A stretch of DNA of 57,380 bases, taken from NCBI RefSeq assembly GCF_041737375.1, contig NZ_JBGSRV010000019.1, forward strand, positions 1 through 57,380, read 5' to 3'. This DNA is from Vampirovibrio sp041737375 (GTDB lineage Bacteria; Cyanobacteriota; Vampirovibrionia; Vampirovibrionales; Vampirovibrionaceae). Of the stretch, positions 43,443 to 51,960 are shown piece by piece (the stretch's first letter is position 1; every line of letters starts with the position of its first letter). The notes under the pieces are model-generated. The model had not been told where the DNA came from, made no database searches, and saw only the letters and a program-made list of their open reading frames with translations. Both the position numbers and the translations under genes were made by a program.

Positions 43443-44087
43443 ATGAGCGCAAAGTTGTTTGTCCGTAACTTAAGCTGGTCGGTCAGCGAGCAGGATTTAT
43501 ACGATCTGTTCAGCGAAGTCGGCGTTGTCCTGTCAGCCAAGATTCCCACCCGCCGTGAGGACGGCAAACCCCGTGGGTTTGCCTTTGTGGAAATGGCTTC
43601 GATGGCTGAAGGGAATGAGGCCGTACAATCCCTTAATGGCCGCCTGCTTTATGATCGTGACATTGTAGTGAGTTTCCAGGATGAGAATGTAGGTGGTAAC
43701 GGAGGCGCACGTTCAGGCGGAAGTCGTTCTAGTGGAGGCACTAGTACCAAAAGTTCCAAGCTCTTTGTCCGTAGCCTGAGCTATTCAGTGACAGAGGATG
43801 ATTTGCAAAGCCTGTTTCAGCAAGTGGGCTCAGTTATTTCAGTGAAAATTCCCACGGATCGCGATACTGGCGAGTCCAAAGGCTTTGGCTTTGTGGAAAT
43901 GATGTCCACCAATGAAGCAGAACAGGCCATTAACACGCTGAATCAGGCCCCGCTGAAAGGTAAATCCATTGCGATTGACTATCAGGACTCTAACCGGAGC
44001 AGTAGCAAGCCTCGTGGCGGCGGCAACGATTATAACCGGGGCGGTTACAACAATGACCGTTCTGGGGGGTATTCCAACCGCTGGTGA
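43443..44087 (+). CDS. Tandem-RRM RNA-binding protein with Gly-rich linker and tail
   Basis: 214 residues. RRM 1 (about 3-78): RNP2 KLFVRNLSW, RNP1 KPRGFAFVEM. A Gly/Ser linker follows, then RRM 2 (about 103-178): RNP2 KLFVRSLSY, RNP1 ESKGFGFVEM, and a tail rich in Gly, Arg, Asn and Tyr. Bacterial RRM proteins, common in cyanobacteria, usually have one RRM; this looks like an internal duplication. AGAGG precedes the ATG. Likely an RNA chaperone, perhaps linked to stress. Confidence 0.92.
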   Translation: MSAKLFVRNLSWSVSEQDLYDLFSEVGVVLSAKIPTRREDGKPRGFAFVEMASMAEGNEAVQSLNGRLLYDRDIVVSFQDENVGGNGGARSGGSRSSGGTSTKSSKLFVRSLSYSVTEDDLQSLFQQVGSVISVKIPTDRDTGESKGFGFVEMMSTNEAEQAINTLNQAPLKGKSIAIDYQDSNRSSSKPRGGGNDYNRGGYNNDRSGGYSNRW

Positions 44088-44149
44088 TAATGGATTCCAG
44101 TTGGCGGCTCATTGCAGTATCATGATACTGATAAAGGACATTGACACCA

Positions 44150-44584
44150 ATGAGCAAGTATAGCGAACAAGCCATTGCCATTCTCAAACAGAAAGGGTTT
44201 CGGATTACCCGACCCCGGATGCTGGTTTTAGAGCTTCTGGATCGGACTGAACGAACCCTTTCTGCCTATGAGATCAAAGATATACTCGATGAATCCGGGG
44301 AAAAGGTTGATACCGTCAGTGTTTATCGGATTTTGGAATGCCTTGAGGAGAATCACCTGATTCATCGCGTGCTTTCCTCTGGCAGGGTGATGAAATGCCA
44401 TTTAGAGCATGAGCAAGAAGATCAGCAGGAACACTTGATTATTTCCTGCCAAGGTTGTGGCTCGATTGAAGAGATTCAGTTCCCAGAGGTTGATAAAATC
44501 ATTCGCAGTATTGAAAAATTATCGACTTATAAAATTCAAAACCACAACTTGGAATTCTTTGGCCTCTGCCGCCAATGTGAGTAA
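44150..44584 (+). CDS. Fur-family metal regulator 2 (Zur candidate)
   Basis: The ATG at 44150 has AAAGGA upstream; a TTG at 44141 is also in frame. The 144-residue protein has the winged helix (GFRITRPRMLVLELLDRTER, VDTVSVYRILECLEENHLIH) and the zinc-site motifs CHLEHEQED, LIISCQGCGSIEEI and LEFFGLCRQCE. It follows the RRM gene on the same strand. Among the two Fur-type regulators it is the better candidate to bind the TTGCAAC elements, because it sits beside the COG0523/S18 operon. Confidence 0.88.
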   Translation: MSKYSEQAIAILKQKGFRITRPRMLVLELLDRTERTLSAYEIKDILDESGEKVDTVSVYRILECLEENHLIHRVLSSGRVMKCHLEHEQEDQQEHLIISCQGCGSIEEIQFPEVDKIIRSIEKLSTYKIQNHNLEFFGLCRQCE

Positions 44585-44838
44585 GGAGCGGTTTTAGGCA
44601 AGCGGGATGTGACTTTTAGCGTTAAATGTCACCCTAACGCTTCTTGGTAACGGCCGTTAAAACTTTAAGATGGTTCATTACGCAATGTAAATCGGTCACA
44701 TCCCTTGGAGTGACTTGCTATAGCAGGATTAAGAATGTTTTAATAATTGCATGGGTTTAGCCTCGCTTACTATAGTGCTGAGGTTGTAAGGCAACTAAAC
44801 TTCTTTACCGTAATAGTTGGGATTAAAAGAGGCGATTC

Positions 44839-46581
44839 ATGAGACTGATCGAGATGAGAGTGCGGAATTTTCGCACTATTAAAGGTGGAAACGTACGAAT
44901 ATCGTTTGAAGGTTCAGACATCATCTTCCTATTGGGACAGAATAACGCTGGAAAGTCTACGCTGCTCAGCGCCTATGAACTGCTCATCAATCCTAAACAC
45001 AAGCCAAAGATTCATGACTTTTACGGACACAAGGCGTCAGAGCCTATCATTATTGAAGGCCTCTTCCGTAAGGAGCCAGGTGACGATGAAGCGTTCGCTG
45101 ATAATGGTCTGGACAAATGGGTTGATACGGATGGGTTACTGAAATTCAAAGTGGAATGGACTACTCCTGATCAGGTTGGTCAAAAATATACATTCGAGCC
45201 TGCGAAGCAAGAATATGCTAAAAATGGCTTTGGGGGCTTGGACACCATTTTCATGCATCATGCCCCAACACCGATCCGTATTCCAGCAATGCCATCAATG
45301 GATGAACTTTCTAAATGGGCATCAGATACCTTTAAAACTGTTGCGATCAAACTAATGGCTGAACAGGAGCATGATACCTATCAGCAGGCGTTGGAAAAAG
45401 TGCGCGCACTGGAAGAAGCCATGCTCAGCCAAGAGCATATCTCCGCACTGGTCAAACGTTCCAATACCCATTTCTGTAAAGTGTTTCCTGATATCGAATT
45501 ACAAGTCACCCCAAAGGACGGGCAAGAGTTCGACCTCAGCAAACTGTTTGACAAACGGTTCGATCTCGGTGTCAAGGATAACCGACTGCCTACTCTAGAT
45601 CAACACATCACCTCCCAAGGGCACGGGGTAATCCGTCTTGCGATGTTTAACGTCCTTGGGCTGCTCAAGGATCTCGACGGAAAAACGGACAAAAAAGCCT
45701 TTCTGCTGCTGTTTGAGGAGCCGGAAATCTACCTCCATCCACATAAATTGCATTTGCTCCGGCGTTGCTTGTATGAACTATGTGCAGATTCACCCTTTCA
45801 AGCCCTTTGCGCTTCCCACAGCCCTGCTTTGATTGATATTTCCAGGCCGCATACATCACTCGTCCGAATTGCCCGCGATAGCAATGGAATTACCCGTAGT
45901 TATCAAATTGGCGAAGACGTATTCCAGTCAGATGATAACCGCAAACAACATGTCCAAATGGTCAACCGTTTCAACCCGCATATCTGCGAGGCCTTTTTTG
46001 CCGATGAGGTGGTGCTGGTTGAAGGTGACACCGAGACAATCGTGTTGCGTGAACTATTGGAAAAGCATGCGCTAGAGCGAGACATCTTCGTTCTCAACAC
46101 GGGTTCCAAGAACAACATTCCATTTTTCCAGGAAGTGCTGACGCACTTCAGGATTAAGCAGCACGTCCTTCATGACTGTGATTCAAAATACTTGCCAGCC
46201 AAGGAAGGAGGAAAGCCCCGTAAGAATTCGGCTTGGGTACTCAATGACTCAATCTGGCAATGGGTCGTAAAAGCGCAAGAAATAGACACAGGCCTTTCCA
46301 GACGCTATGTTTTTGGCCGTAATTTCGAGTCCGCGCATGATTATGTATTTGACCCTGACAAGGGCAAGCCCCTGTCCGCCTATGAGTTTGCAAGGGCATT
46401 GACACTCAATGATTCTGGTCAGCCGGTTATTAACTTCCTGCTCCAAATTCTGAATAATAAGGGACGCGAGTGCGAATTCACCCCAGAGGATTTGCTGGAT
46501 ATTCTCGAAAAGACTGAGAAAACCCAGATCAGTATGACCATGATTTCTACAAACTCCGAATCCACTGAGACATCGGCCTAA
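44839..46581 (+). CDS. OLD-family ATPase/TOPRIM nuclease (intact)
   Basis: 580 residues. Walker A LLGQNNAGKSTLL near residue 33, Walker B LLLFEEPEIYLHPHK near 292, switch ASHSPALIDIS, and a TOPRIM domain with VVLVEGDTET (about 391) and VLHDCDSKY. OLD nucleases act in anti-phage defence, often with a GajB-like helicase; none is adjacent here. The 254 bp upstream (44585-44838) show no gene. It is only distantly related to the interrupted OLD gene. Confidence 0.9.
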   Translation: MRLIEMRVRNFRTIKGGNVRISFEGSDIIFLLGQNNAGKSTLLSAYELLINPKHKPKIHDFYGHKASEPIIIEGLFRKEPGDDEAFADNGLDKWVDTDGLLKFKVEWTTPDQVGQKYTFEPAKQEYAKNGFGGLDTIFMHHAPTPIRIPAMPSMDELSKWASDTFKTVAIKLMAEQEHDTYQQALEKVRALEEAMLSQEHISALVKRSNTHFCKVFPDIELQVTPKDGQEFDLSKLFDKRFDLGVKDNRLPTLDQHITSQGHGVIRLAMFNVLGLLKDLDGKTDKKAFLLLFEEPEIYLHPHKLHLLRRCLYELCADSPFQALCASHSPALIDISRPHTSLVRIARDSNGITRSYQIGEDVFQSDDNRKQHVQMVNRFNPHICEAFFADEVVLVEGDTETIVLRELLEKHALERDIFVLNTGSKNNIPFFQEVLTHFRIKQHVLHDCDSKYLPAKEGGKPRKNSAWVLNDSIWQWVVKAQEIDTGLSRRYVFGRNFESAHDYVFDPDKGKPLSAYEFARALTLNDSGQPVINFLLQILNNKGRECEFTPEDLLDILEKTEKTQISMTMISTNSESTETSA

Positions 46582-46772
46582 TCCCATTTTATTGCTTCGA
46601 TGACCTCCTGCTCGGTTGTTCGACAGGAAGTCATCGTTTCATTGCCAGCTCTGCTGGGCAAATTTAAATGGTGCCATTTGGCAGATAAATGCTGCCCTGG
46701 ATCTCCTGAAAACGGTCGTTTTTCGGAGGGCTTTAGCAAAGGCTAAGATTTGCTTTTATAAAGCTGACTTTC

Positions 46773-46810
46773 TCTCTTAAAACTGTCTCTTGAAACAAAA
46801 TCTCTTAAAA
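46773..46810 (+). repeat. Three TCTCTTRAAA repeats upstream of the resolvase
   Basis: TCTCTTAAAA at 46773, TCTCTTGAAA at 46786 and TCTCTTAAAA at 46801, spaced 13 and 15 bp. They may form part of a res or operator site for the adjacent recombinase. Confidence 0.4.
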
Positions 46811-46847
46811 GGTAAGATTGAGATGAGTTTTCGGAGGCTTTCTTTTC

Positions 46848-47414
46848 ATGTTAGTGGGCTATGCTCGTGTTTCAACTCAAGAACAAGATCCGGCATTACA
46901 GTTAGATGCCCTGCAAGCCGCCGGTTGCGAGCGAATTTTTCACGAAAAAGCATCCGGTGCCCAAAGGGATCGACCCCAGTTGGCTGAAACCATTGCCTTT
47001 ATGCGGGCTGGTGATACGTTGGTTGTATGGAAGCTGGATCGGCTAGCCCGCTCTTTAAAACAGTTGATTGAAACGGTGGAAGCCTTGCATGAGCGTAAGA
47101 TTGGGTTACTATCCGTTACCGAAGCGATTGATACCACAACTTCCGGCGGGAAGCTGATTTTCCATATCTTTGCGGCCCTGGCGGAATTTGAGCGAGCGAT
47201 TATTCGAGAGCGCACGGCTTCCGGCTTAGAAGCAGCTCGCAAGCGAGGTCGGTTTGGGGGGCGGCCAGCCTCGTTAAACAGTGATGACCTAGCAGCGGCC
47301 AAAGCCATGCTAAAAGATCCTGATATTACCGTTGAGCAAGTGGCTAAACGGCTTTCCGTAGCACCTTCAACCCTTTATCGACATTTGCCAGGAGGTAGAG
47401 GTGGTATAGATTAG
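46848..47414 (+). CDS. Serine recombinase (resolvase/invertase family)
   Basis: The 188-residue protein has the resolvase domain: YARVSTQEQD with the catalytic serine at residue 9, VVWKLDRLARS, and LIFHIFAALAEFERAIIRERT. A C-terminal HTH follows (TVEQVAKRLSVAPSTLYRHL). Likely task: resolving plasmid dimers, or a remnant of a Tn3-type element, though no transposase is near. GGAGG lies 10 nt before the ATG. Confidence 0.92.
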   Translation: MLVGYARVSTQEQDPALQLDALQAAGCERIFHEKASGAQRDRPQLAETIAFMRAGDTLVVWKLDRLARSLKQLIETVEALHERKIGLLSVTEAIDTTTSGGKLIFHIFAALAEFERAIIRERTASGLEAARKRGRFGGRPASLNSDDLAAAKAMLKDPDITVEQVAKRLSVAPSTLYRHLPGGRGGID

Positions 47415-47432
47415 TTCAGCTAGGAGAATCTT

Positions 47433-47822
47433 ATGGAAACCCCAGATAATGAAAGTCTTCAGCATACCATCACGGAAGTCATTGCTGAAGCGCGAATTTT
47501 TCAAGGATCGAATGACGCCTACCCAATTACCATGGCGGTTATTGAGCATTTGATTGGCCGTGTGGAAGAGTCCTTTGAGAGGCAGCAATTCCAGACGGTC
47601 ATAGATAGTCTGCGAAACATCAAAGAAGTAATGGCTGGGCCGGAGCCGAGAGAGCGGGTCAGTGGCCAAGTGCAGATTGTCGCCGCCGCAACCTGGGAAG
47701 AAGCCAAAGAACTATGCCCTTGGGCTTGTCGCTTTCAGCCTGCTGGGAAACAGGCTCATCAGAAGGGGAAATGGATCTGTTTTGAAACCGATGATGACGC
47801 CGATTTTTATAGTGGTCTTTAA
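47433..47822 (+). CDS. Hypothetical protein downstream of the resolvase
   Basis: 129 residues, acidic, no membrane helix. Predicted helical in the first 75 residues, then mixed with AATWEEAKELCPWAC and FETDDDADFYSGL. AGGAGA precedes the ATG at good spacing, 18 bp after the resolvase stop, so the two are probably one transcript. Family unknown. Confidence 0.65.
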   Translation: METPDNESLQHTITEVIAEARIFQGSNDAYPITMAVIEHLIGRVEESFERQQFQTVIDSLRNIKEVMAGPEPRERVSGQVQIVAAATWEEAKELCPWACRFQPAGKQAHQKGKWICFETDDDADFYSGL

Positions 47823-47830
47823 TAAATCAT

Positions 47831-48517
47831 ATGATAAACCGTTTAATAGCTGCAATTGATAGTGGAAAGCCAGAACTTACAAAAGAACATATTGTAGAAT
47901 GTGTTATTCATCTTAATTCTGAATTGAATTGTTTTTGGCGTAAATCTCAAGGCTGGGCACCAATTGAAGCCGCAAATTTATTGTCTAGCGCCCGTTTGGA
48001 CAGGCAATTGAGTATGTCTTATAATTTGAGGCTGTTTCTTAACACTGTATCAGAGCCTATTGAAAGCGAAGGAAGGTTAATTCTTGCTTATGTGGCTCTG
48101 AGAAGCCTTGTTGAAAGTACGTTAAAGCTTTATTTGACAGTTTGGCATAGCGATTATATTAATTGTAACGATGCGCCAAGGGCAAGAGATGGAAGGGTGA
48201 AAAATATTTCGGACGAGCTTGGCTTAGAAGATCTGAAAGTATACCTAAATAAAAAAGGGCTATTGCAGACAACGCCTTTTCAACACGCCCATGGTTATCC
48301 TCCAATAAGTAATTTTCTTGCTTGGTTGACCAGAGTTCAACAACGAGGGAATGGCATTCATCCTTTTAAGCATAGAGAAATGGGAACTTTTGAGGACTAT
48401 TATGAAGATACTGCTCGATACCTTGAATTTTTAGCGTTCATCATTGCAAATATTCCATACCCTGATGATGAAATCCATAGACCTCGTGCCTTCTATAAAC
48501 CGTATAGAAGCTTTTAA
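47831..48517 (+). CDS. HEPN-like hypothetical protein
   Basis: 228 residues, mostly helical, with LILAYVALRSLVESTLKLYL in the middle and RVQQRGNGIHPFKHREMGTF near 172, where R-x4-H (RGNGIH) fits the HEPN ribonuclease motif. Base composition is more AT-rich than the neighbours, a sign of recent acquisition. A possible RNA-cutting defence or toxin protein. The start has only a weak ribosome binding site 8 bp after the preceding gene. Confidence 0.55.
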   Translation: MINRLIAAIDSGKPELTKEHIVECVIHLNSELNCFWRKSQGWAPIEAANLLSSARLDRQLSMSYNLRLFLNTVSEPIESEGRLILAYVALRSLVESTLKLYLTVWHSDYINCNDAPRARDGRVKNISDELGLEDLKVYLNKKGLLQTTPFQHAHGYPPISNFLAWLTRVQQRGNGIHPFKHREMGTFEDYYEDTARYLEFLAFIIANIPYPDDEIHRPRAFYKPYRSF

Positions 48518-48584
48518 TTTAAAAGAACGAGCAAAATACTTAAGCAGGTCTGTGTTTGCAAAATTTTAAATGTCACCTGTTACG

Positions 48585-48614
48585 TTGACAGTGTGCTATT
48601 GTAACCGATATAGT
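48585..48614 (+). promoter_or_regulatory. Strong promoter for the HTH-ATPase gene, with operator-like dyad
   Basis: TTGACA (48585-48590) and TATAGT (48609-48614) are 18 bp apart. GTTAC (48579-48583) and GTAAC (48601-48605) flank the -35 box as an inverted repeat. The predicted start is next to the ATG at 48622, so the mRNA may be leaderless. Confidence 0.65.
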
Positions 48615-48621
48615 GAACAGT

Positions 48622-49626
48622 ATGCAAAAAACATTTGGCCCATACATTCGACAAGTGAGACTTCAGCGGGGGAATACGTTGAGGGGCTTTGCCAGAGCGG
48701 TTCAACTCTCCCCTAATTTTGTTTCCAGCATGGAACGAGGTCTGGTACCGCCCCCAAGCGAGCCAACCATCCAGCGAATTGCCGAGCTGTTAGCGGAAAA
48801 TCCCGATGAACTGCTGGCGATGGCCGGAAAAATTTCCCCCGATTTGGTGGAGATTATTCTGCAAAAACCGAGGGAAACGGCGACCCTGCTGCGCCGCTTA
48901 AACCATGCCCCAGCGCACAGGCGAAAAGCGGTCATTTATACCAAAGCGGCTGATGATCCTTTGGAGTTTTACCCGCTGGAGGACATCAGCCGGGAAAACC
49001 ATACGGCGGTGATTGGGGAAAGCGGCTCTGGGAAATCTTTCTTGACCCGTTATTTAATTCAGGCATTTTTTCAACAGGCCAGCATTCGGGTTTATGACAG
49101 TGATGCGGCCCCATCTGATTGGCCGGAGCTGGAAGTGCTGGGCCGCAAAGGAGACTATTCAGCCATTGCTCAAAATATGCAAGCGGATCTGGAAGAATTG
49201 CAGCATCGGACGTCATTGCATGGCGATGGTCAGGATGTTGGCCAGGAAATTGTCCGGGTCATTGAAGAGTACCCCAGTACCGCCGCCGAGCTGGCGGAAA
49301 TCCTATTAGCGGACGTCCCCGCTGATATTGGCGTCAGTTGGCTTCGGAAATTGTTGCGGCGGGGCCGGAAGTACCGGATGAAAGTCTTTGCAGTAGCTCA
49401 GGAATTTGAAGTCAACGCCTGGAAAATATCTGGAGAAGGCGGCTTGCGTCGAGCATTCACTGTTTTGTATCTAGGAGCGACCGCTTATAAAGCGCTTTCC
49501 CAGGTGAAGGATGCGAAATACCGAGAGCAGCTTCAAGTGTATCTGGATAAGGTGAAATACCCCTGCCTAGTGGACGTCAAGAGCCGATTCTATCCGGTAG
49601 AAATTCCAGACTTAACCAAGAAATAG
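48622..49626 (+). CDS. XRE-type HTH fused to a P-loop ATPase
   Basis: The ATG at 48622 is used because the GTG at 48613 lies within the -10 box. The 334-residue protein has an HTH of about 65 residues (YIRQVRLQRGNTLRGFARAV QLSPNFVSSMERG), then an ATPase with Walker A GESGSGKSFLTRY near 135 and, near 250, GRKYRMKVFAVAQEFE (sensor-like). HTH-ATPase fusions of this kind are unusual. It may couple transfer or partition gene control to nucleotide hydrolysis; function is unknown. Confidence 0.75.
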   Translation: MQKTFGPYIRQVRLQRGNTLRGFARAVQLSPNFVSSMERGLVPPPSEPTIQRIAELLAENPDELLAMAGKISPDLVEIILQKPRETATLLRRLNHAPAHRRKAVIYTKAADDPLEFYPLEDISRENHTAVIGESGSGKSFLTRYLIQAFFQQASIRVYDSDAAPSDWPELEVLGRKGDYSAIAQNMQADLEELQHRTSLHGDGQDVGQEIVRVIEEYPSTAAELAEILLADVPADIGVSWLRKLLRRGRKYRMKVFAVAQEFEVNAWKISGEGGLRRAFTVLYLGATAYKALSQVKDAKYREQLQVYLDKVKYPCLVDVKSRFYPVEIPDLTKK

Positions 49627-49694
49627 AAAAGGCTCTTAAAGCAATGGTGCGATTATGCGAAGCAGAGCGAACAGCCTAAAGGAAGGAGGCAACC

Positions 49695-50141
49695 ATGCAA
49701 CGACGAAGACGCTCATCCCGGCGAGATAATGTAATTTCCTTCAAACGGATTGATAGAACCCCCTGGCAAGAAAAGATGCTGAGCTTTATGGCTGCTTTGC
49801 CCCGTCGGCTGATGTCATTTGTCCTGCTAATCGTTGCCATGACGGGGATGAGTCTGTTCAGTCTGGCTTATCGGCTTCTAAAATGGGTGCTACGTTTTTG
49901 TTTTGGGTTAGCAGGTGGTGGCGCAATACTCATCCTTGCGTTTTATGGACTCATCTACGCGGTTTCACCCGGCAAACTGAAGCCGGATGATTGGGCTGCC
50001 CTTTGGAATGGAGAAAGCGTCATGACGGTTATTTTTATGGGCGGGCTGGCTTTGTATGTGGCCATTCTATTTCTTGAAACATGGCTCATCCGGCTTGCTC
50101 AGCCGCCCTTACAACGTTTTTGGCAATGGGGTTTCCGGTAA
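49695..50141 (+). CDS. Small membrane protein with basic N-terminus
   Basis: 148 residues. After a strongly basic start (MQRRRRSSRRDN) there are three to four membrane helices (about 38-60, 64-90, 108-128). A very strong GGAAGGAGG site precedes the ATG. It follows the HTH-ATPase gene by 68 bp and may form a unit with it. Its stop lies next to the convergent traM end. Family unknown. Confidence 0.65.
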   Translation: MQRRRRSSRRDNVISFKRIDRTPWQEKMLSFMAALPRRLMSFVLLIVAMTGMSLFSLAYRLLKWVLRFCFGLAGGGAILILAFYGLIYAVSPGKLKPDDWAALWNGESVMTVIFMGGLALYVAILFLETWLIRLAQPPLQRFWQWGFR

Positions 50142-50143
50142 GT

Positions 50144-50620
50144 CTAGGGCCAAATGTAGCTTTTAAAAACGATGCCCAAGGCAAAGAAAATCACGGCTAT
50201 AAGAGCCTGTGGGAGGATCGTTGCAAGGCTAATCGAGGCTTTGCTATGGCCTTCCGCTTTTTTCTCAAACTCGCGAAGTCTGGCGCTCAGGGTTTGATCC
50301 AGTTTTTGACAAAGCGCATTCCCGGCTTCCTGAAATGTGCCGTTCATGGCGCTAATCACCTGATTGGCTTGCTCGCTAACCAGTTCAAACCCTGTATTAA
50401 TGCGCTCGGCACTGCCTTCATTCAACAGGTTTTTTTGCTGTTCCAAGGCAACCTGAATTTGTTCCATGTGATTGGCCAGCAATAGTTCATTGAGGGTAAG
50501 CACCGCAAAGATGGGATCATTGGGTTTCAGGCTGACTTGGTGCCGTTTTTGAATCTCTTCAACCAAGGCTTGCGTATTCACCAGCTTCCTCCTAGACCGC
50601 CACGGCGTCCATTTGTTCAA
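50144..50620 (-). CDS. traM: TraM-like conjugal transfer protein
   Basis: 158 residues with a helical N-terminal two-thirds (VSLKPNDPIFAVLTLNELLL, ALEQQKNLLNEG) and one C-terminal membrane helix (ILPQALIAVIFFALGIVF). The pattern and its place after traL match TraM of IncP plasmids (not F TraM), needed for efficient transfer. Its start overlaps traL by 29 bp. Confidence 0.75.
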   Translation of the reverse strand: MNKWTPWRSRRKLVNTQALVEEIQKRHQVSLKPNDPIFAVLTLNELLLANHMEQIQVALEQQKNLLNEGSAERINTGFELVSEQANQVISAMNGTFQEAGNALCQKLDQTLSARLREFEKKAEGHSKASISLATILPQALIAVIFFALGIVFKSYIWP

Positions 50621-51317
50621 ACAGGGCGCGTTTGACCATCAGTAAGCGTTGTTTGGCCATGAGTTCAAAGATGGGGTTTTCTTTCACTTCTTCAAAAGTG
50701 GCTCGGTGGGTCAGCATCATTTCCACATCCTGGCCAAAGGTAGAAGAAGTTTGGCGGGGAATGCGAATCAGCCCGTTGATGCGGCTCTTGTGCTTGGTAT
50801 AGACCTTCATTTCTTCAAAGGACTTGCCCTCTTCACTGATAATGGGGCCAAAGTATTCATTGAGCCAGACAATCAGATTGGCGCTTTCCGGTAAATGTTC
50901 AGCCAACTTGCTAAAGCCGGTTAAGGTATCCCGAAGTCCTTGAGAACCCGTAATCAGGGTATGGATATAGACCTCTTTGCCTTTATCAGTCAGCATATTG
51001 ATGACATCGTTTTCCACAATGTAGCTGGAGAGTGGTAAAAAGGAAGCGGCCCCATTATCAATCACAAAGTGGCTGTCTTCCTCCACCAGTTGTTTCATCA
51101 TCTGGTCAAACTGGCGAGCGTTCAGTTCGTTGCCGTCCATCAGCTCCAGGCGTTTGACGTTGAATGCTTTATAGCCAGAAAACGTGGCATTCACGGGATC
51201 GGTGTCCAGGCAAATGACCTCGCGGTCATGTTCTTGGTGGTATTGGGCCAGTAAGGAGGCCACATAGGTTTTCCCGACGCCGCCTTTGCCTTGTAATACA
51301 AAATGCACCTTTTTCAT
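50592..51317 (-). CDS. traL: TraL-like ParA-family ATPase
   Basis: 241 residues. KVHFVLQGKGGVGKT at the N-terminus is the deviant Walker A of ParA/MinD proteins, followed by CLDTDPVNATFSGYKAFNV, as in IncP TraL. TraL assists transfer, possibly by positioning the relaxosome. It forms a block with traM and traK on the minus strand, with oriT just beyond. Confidence 0.9.
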   Translation of the reverse strand: MKKVHFVLQGKGGVGKTYVASLLAQYHQEHDREVICLDTDPVNATFSGYKAFNVKRLELMDGNELNARQFDQMMKQLVEEDSHFVIDNGAASFLPLSSYIVENDVINMLTDKGKEVYIHTLITGSQGLRDTLTGFSKLAEHLPESANLIVWLNEYFGPIISEEGKSFEEMKVYTKHKSRINGLIRIPRQTSSTFGQDVEMMLTHRATFEEVKENPIFELMAKQRLLMVKRALFEQMDAVAV

Positions 51318-51342
51318 CTCTTTTGCTCCTATATGCTCTTAT

Positions 51343-51690
51343 TTAAAACAATTCGCTGTCCGATAACGGGGTCGCATCATTCAAATGCTTTTTATGGCTA
51401 GGGGTGGATGAAGCCTGCTTATAGACAGGAACTTCCATACTGGATGAATCCATGCCGCTTTTTACGGGTTTTTTAGGGCTTTCCCCTTTAATGAATTTTT
51501 GAACGTAGCGGTGAAACTGCATGTATTGAATATTCAAACGGTCTTTATGGCGGTCATAAACGGCTTGCAATGGCCAGCCCGCTTCCACTTCATTACGAAT
51601 ACTTTCCAGGTTGGCCAAAAAACTGACCCGGCCTTCCCCTTTATAATGCCTGGCTGATGCTGTGCTATTTTCCCCTGGTGTTTTATCCAT
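51343..51690 (-). CDS. traK: TraK-like oriT-binding protein
   Basis: 115 residues, basic, with GEGRVSFLANLESIRNEVEA GWPLQAVYDRHKDRLNIQYM and QFHRYVQKF, a helical DNA-binding pattern found in IncP TraK. In RP4, TraK wraps oriT DNA. It is the gene adjacent to the oriT region, as in RP4. Ser/Lys-rich C-terminus. Confidence 0.8.
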   Translation of the reverse strand: MDKTPGENSTASARHYKGEGRVSFLANLESIRNEVEAGWPLQAVYDRHKDRLNIQYMQFHRYVQKFIKGESPKKPVKSGMDSSSMEVPVYKQASSTPSHKKHLNDATPLSDSELF

Positions 51691-51904
51691 GCAGCCCTCT
51701 AACGCTGAAAACCAACTCTCTTAATCCAATAGGTGAGAATAAGATAACAAACCAGCATGAAAGAGTAAATAGGGGAGTGAACGAGGGCGAATGAGGAAAA
51801 TATGGAAAATATAAGAGCAAATCAGAGCAAAAACGATGAAAATGGCTGCTTTTCTCGCAAGCTCCCCTTTGCTATCATCGAATCACGTCCATTCACGCAA
51901 ATAC

Positions 51905-51960
51905 GAATGGCAGGACAGGTATTGTTGGCCAACAAGCAAAGCTTGTCACCCAACAATACA
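51905..51960 (-). other. Origin of transfer (oriT) with predicted nic site
   Basis: The 367-bp gap between traK and traJ contains an inverted repeat GTATTGTTGG (51919-51928) / CCAACAATAC (51950-51959), with a smaller stem ACAAGC/GCTTGT inside. On the minus strand, 8 nt beyond the repeat, lies ACCTGTCCTG/CCATT, close to the IncP nic ACCTATCCTG/C. The cut is predicted between the bases opposite 51911 and 51910. The rest of the gap is AT-rich next to traK, with no gene. A second TCCTGC on the plus strand near 51995 lacks the repeat. Confidence 0.8.

Noticed and set aside
50592..51317. ParA-type ATPase as the plasmid partition protein
   Set aside because: The sequence and its place between TraM- and TraK-like genes fit IncP TraL, and no ParB gene is adjacent.
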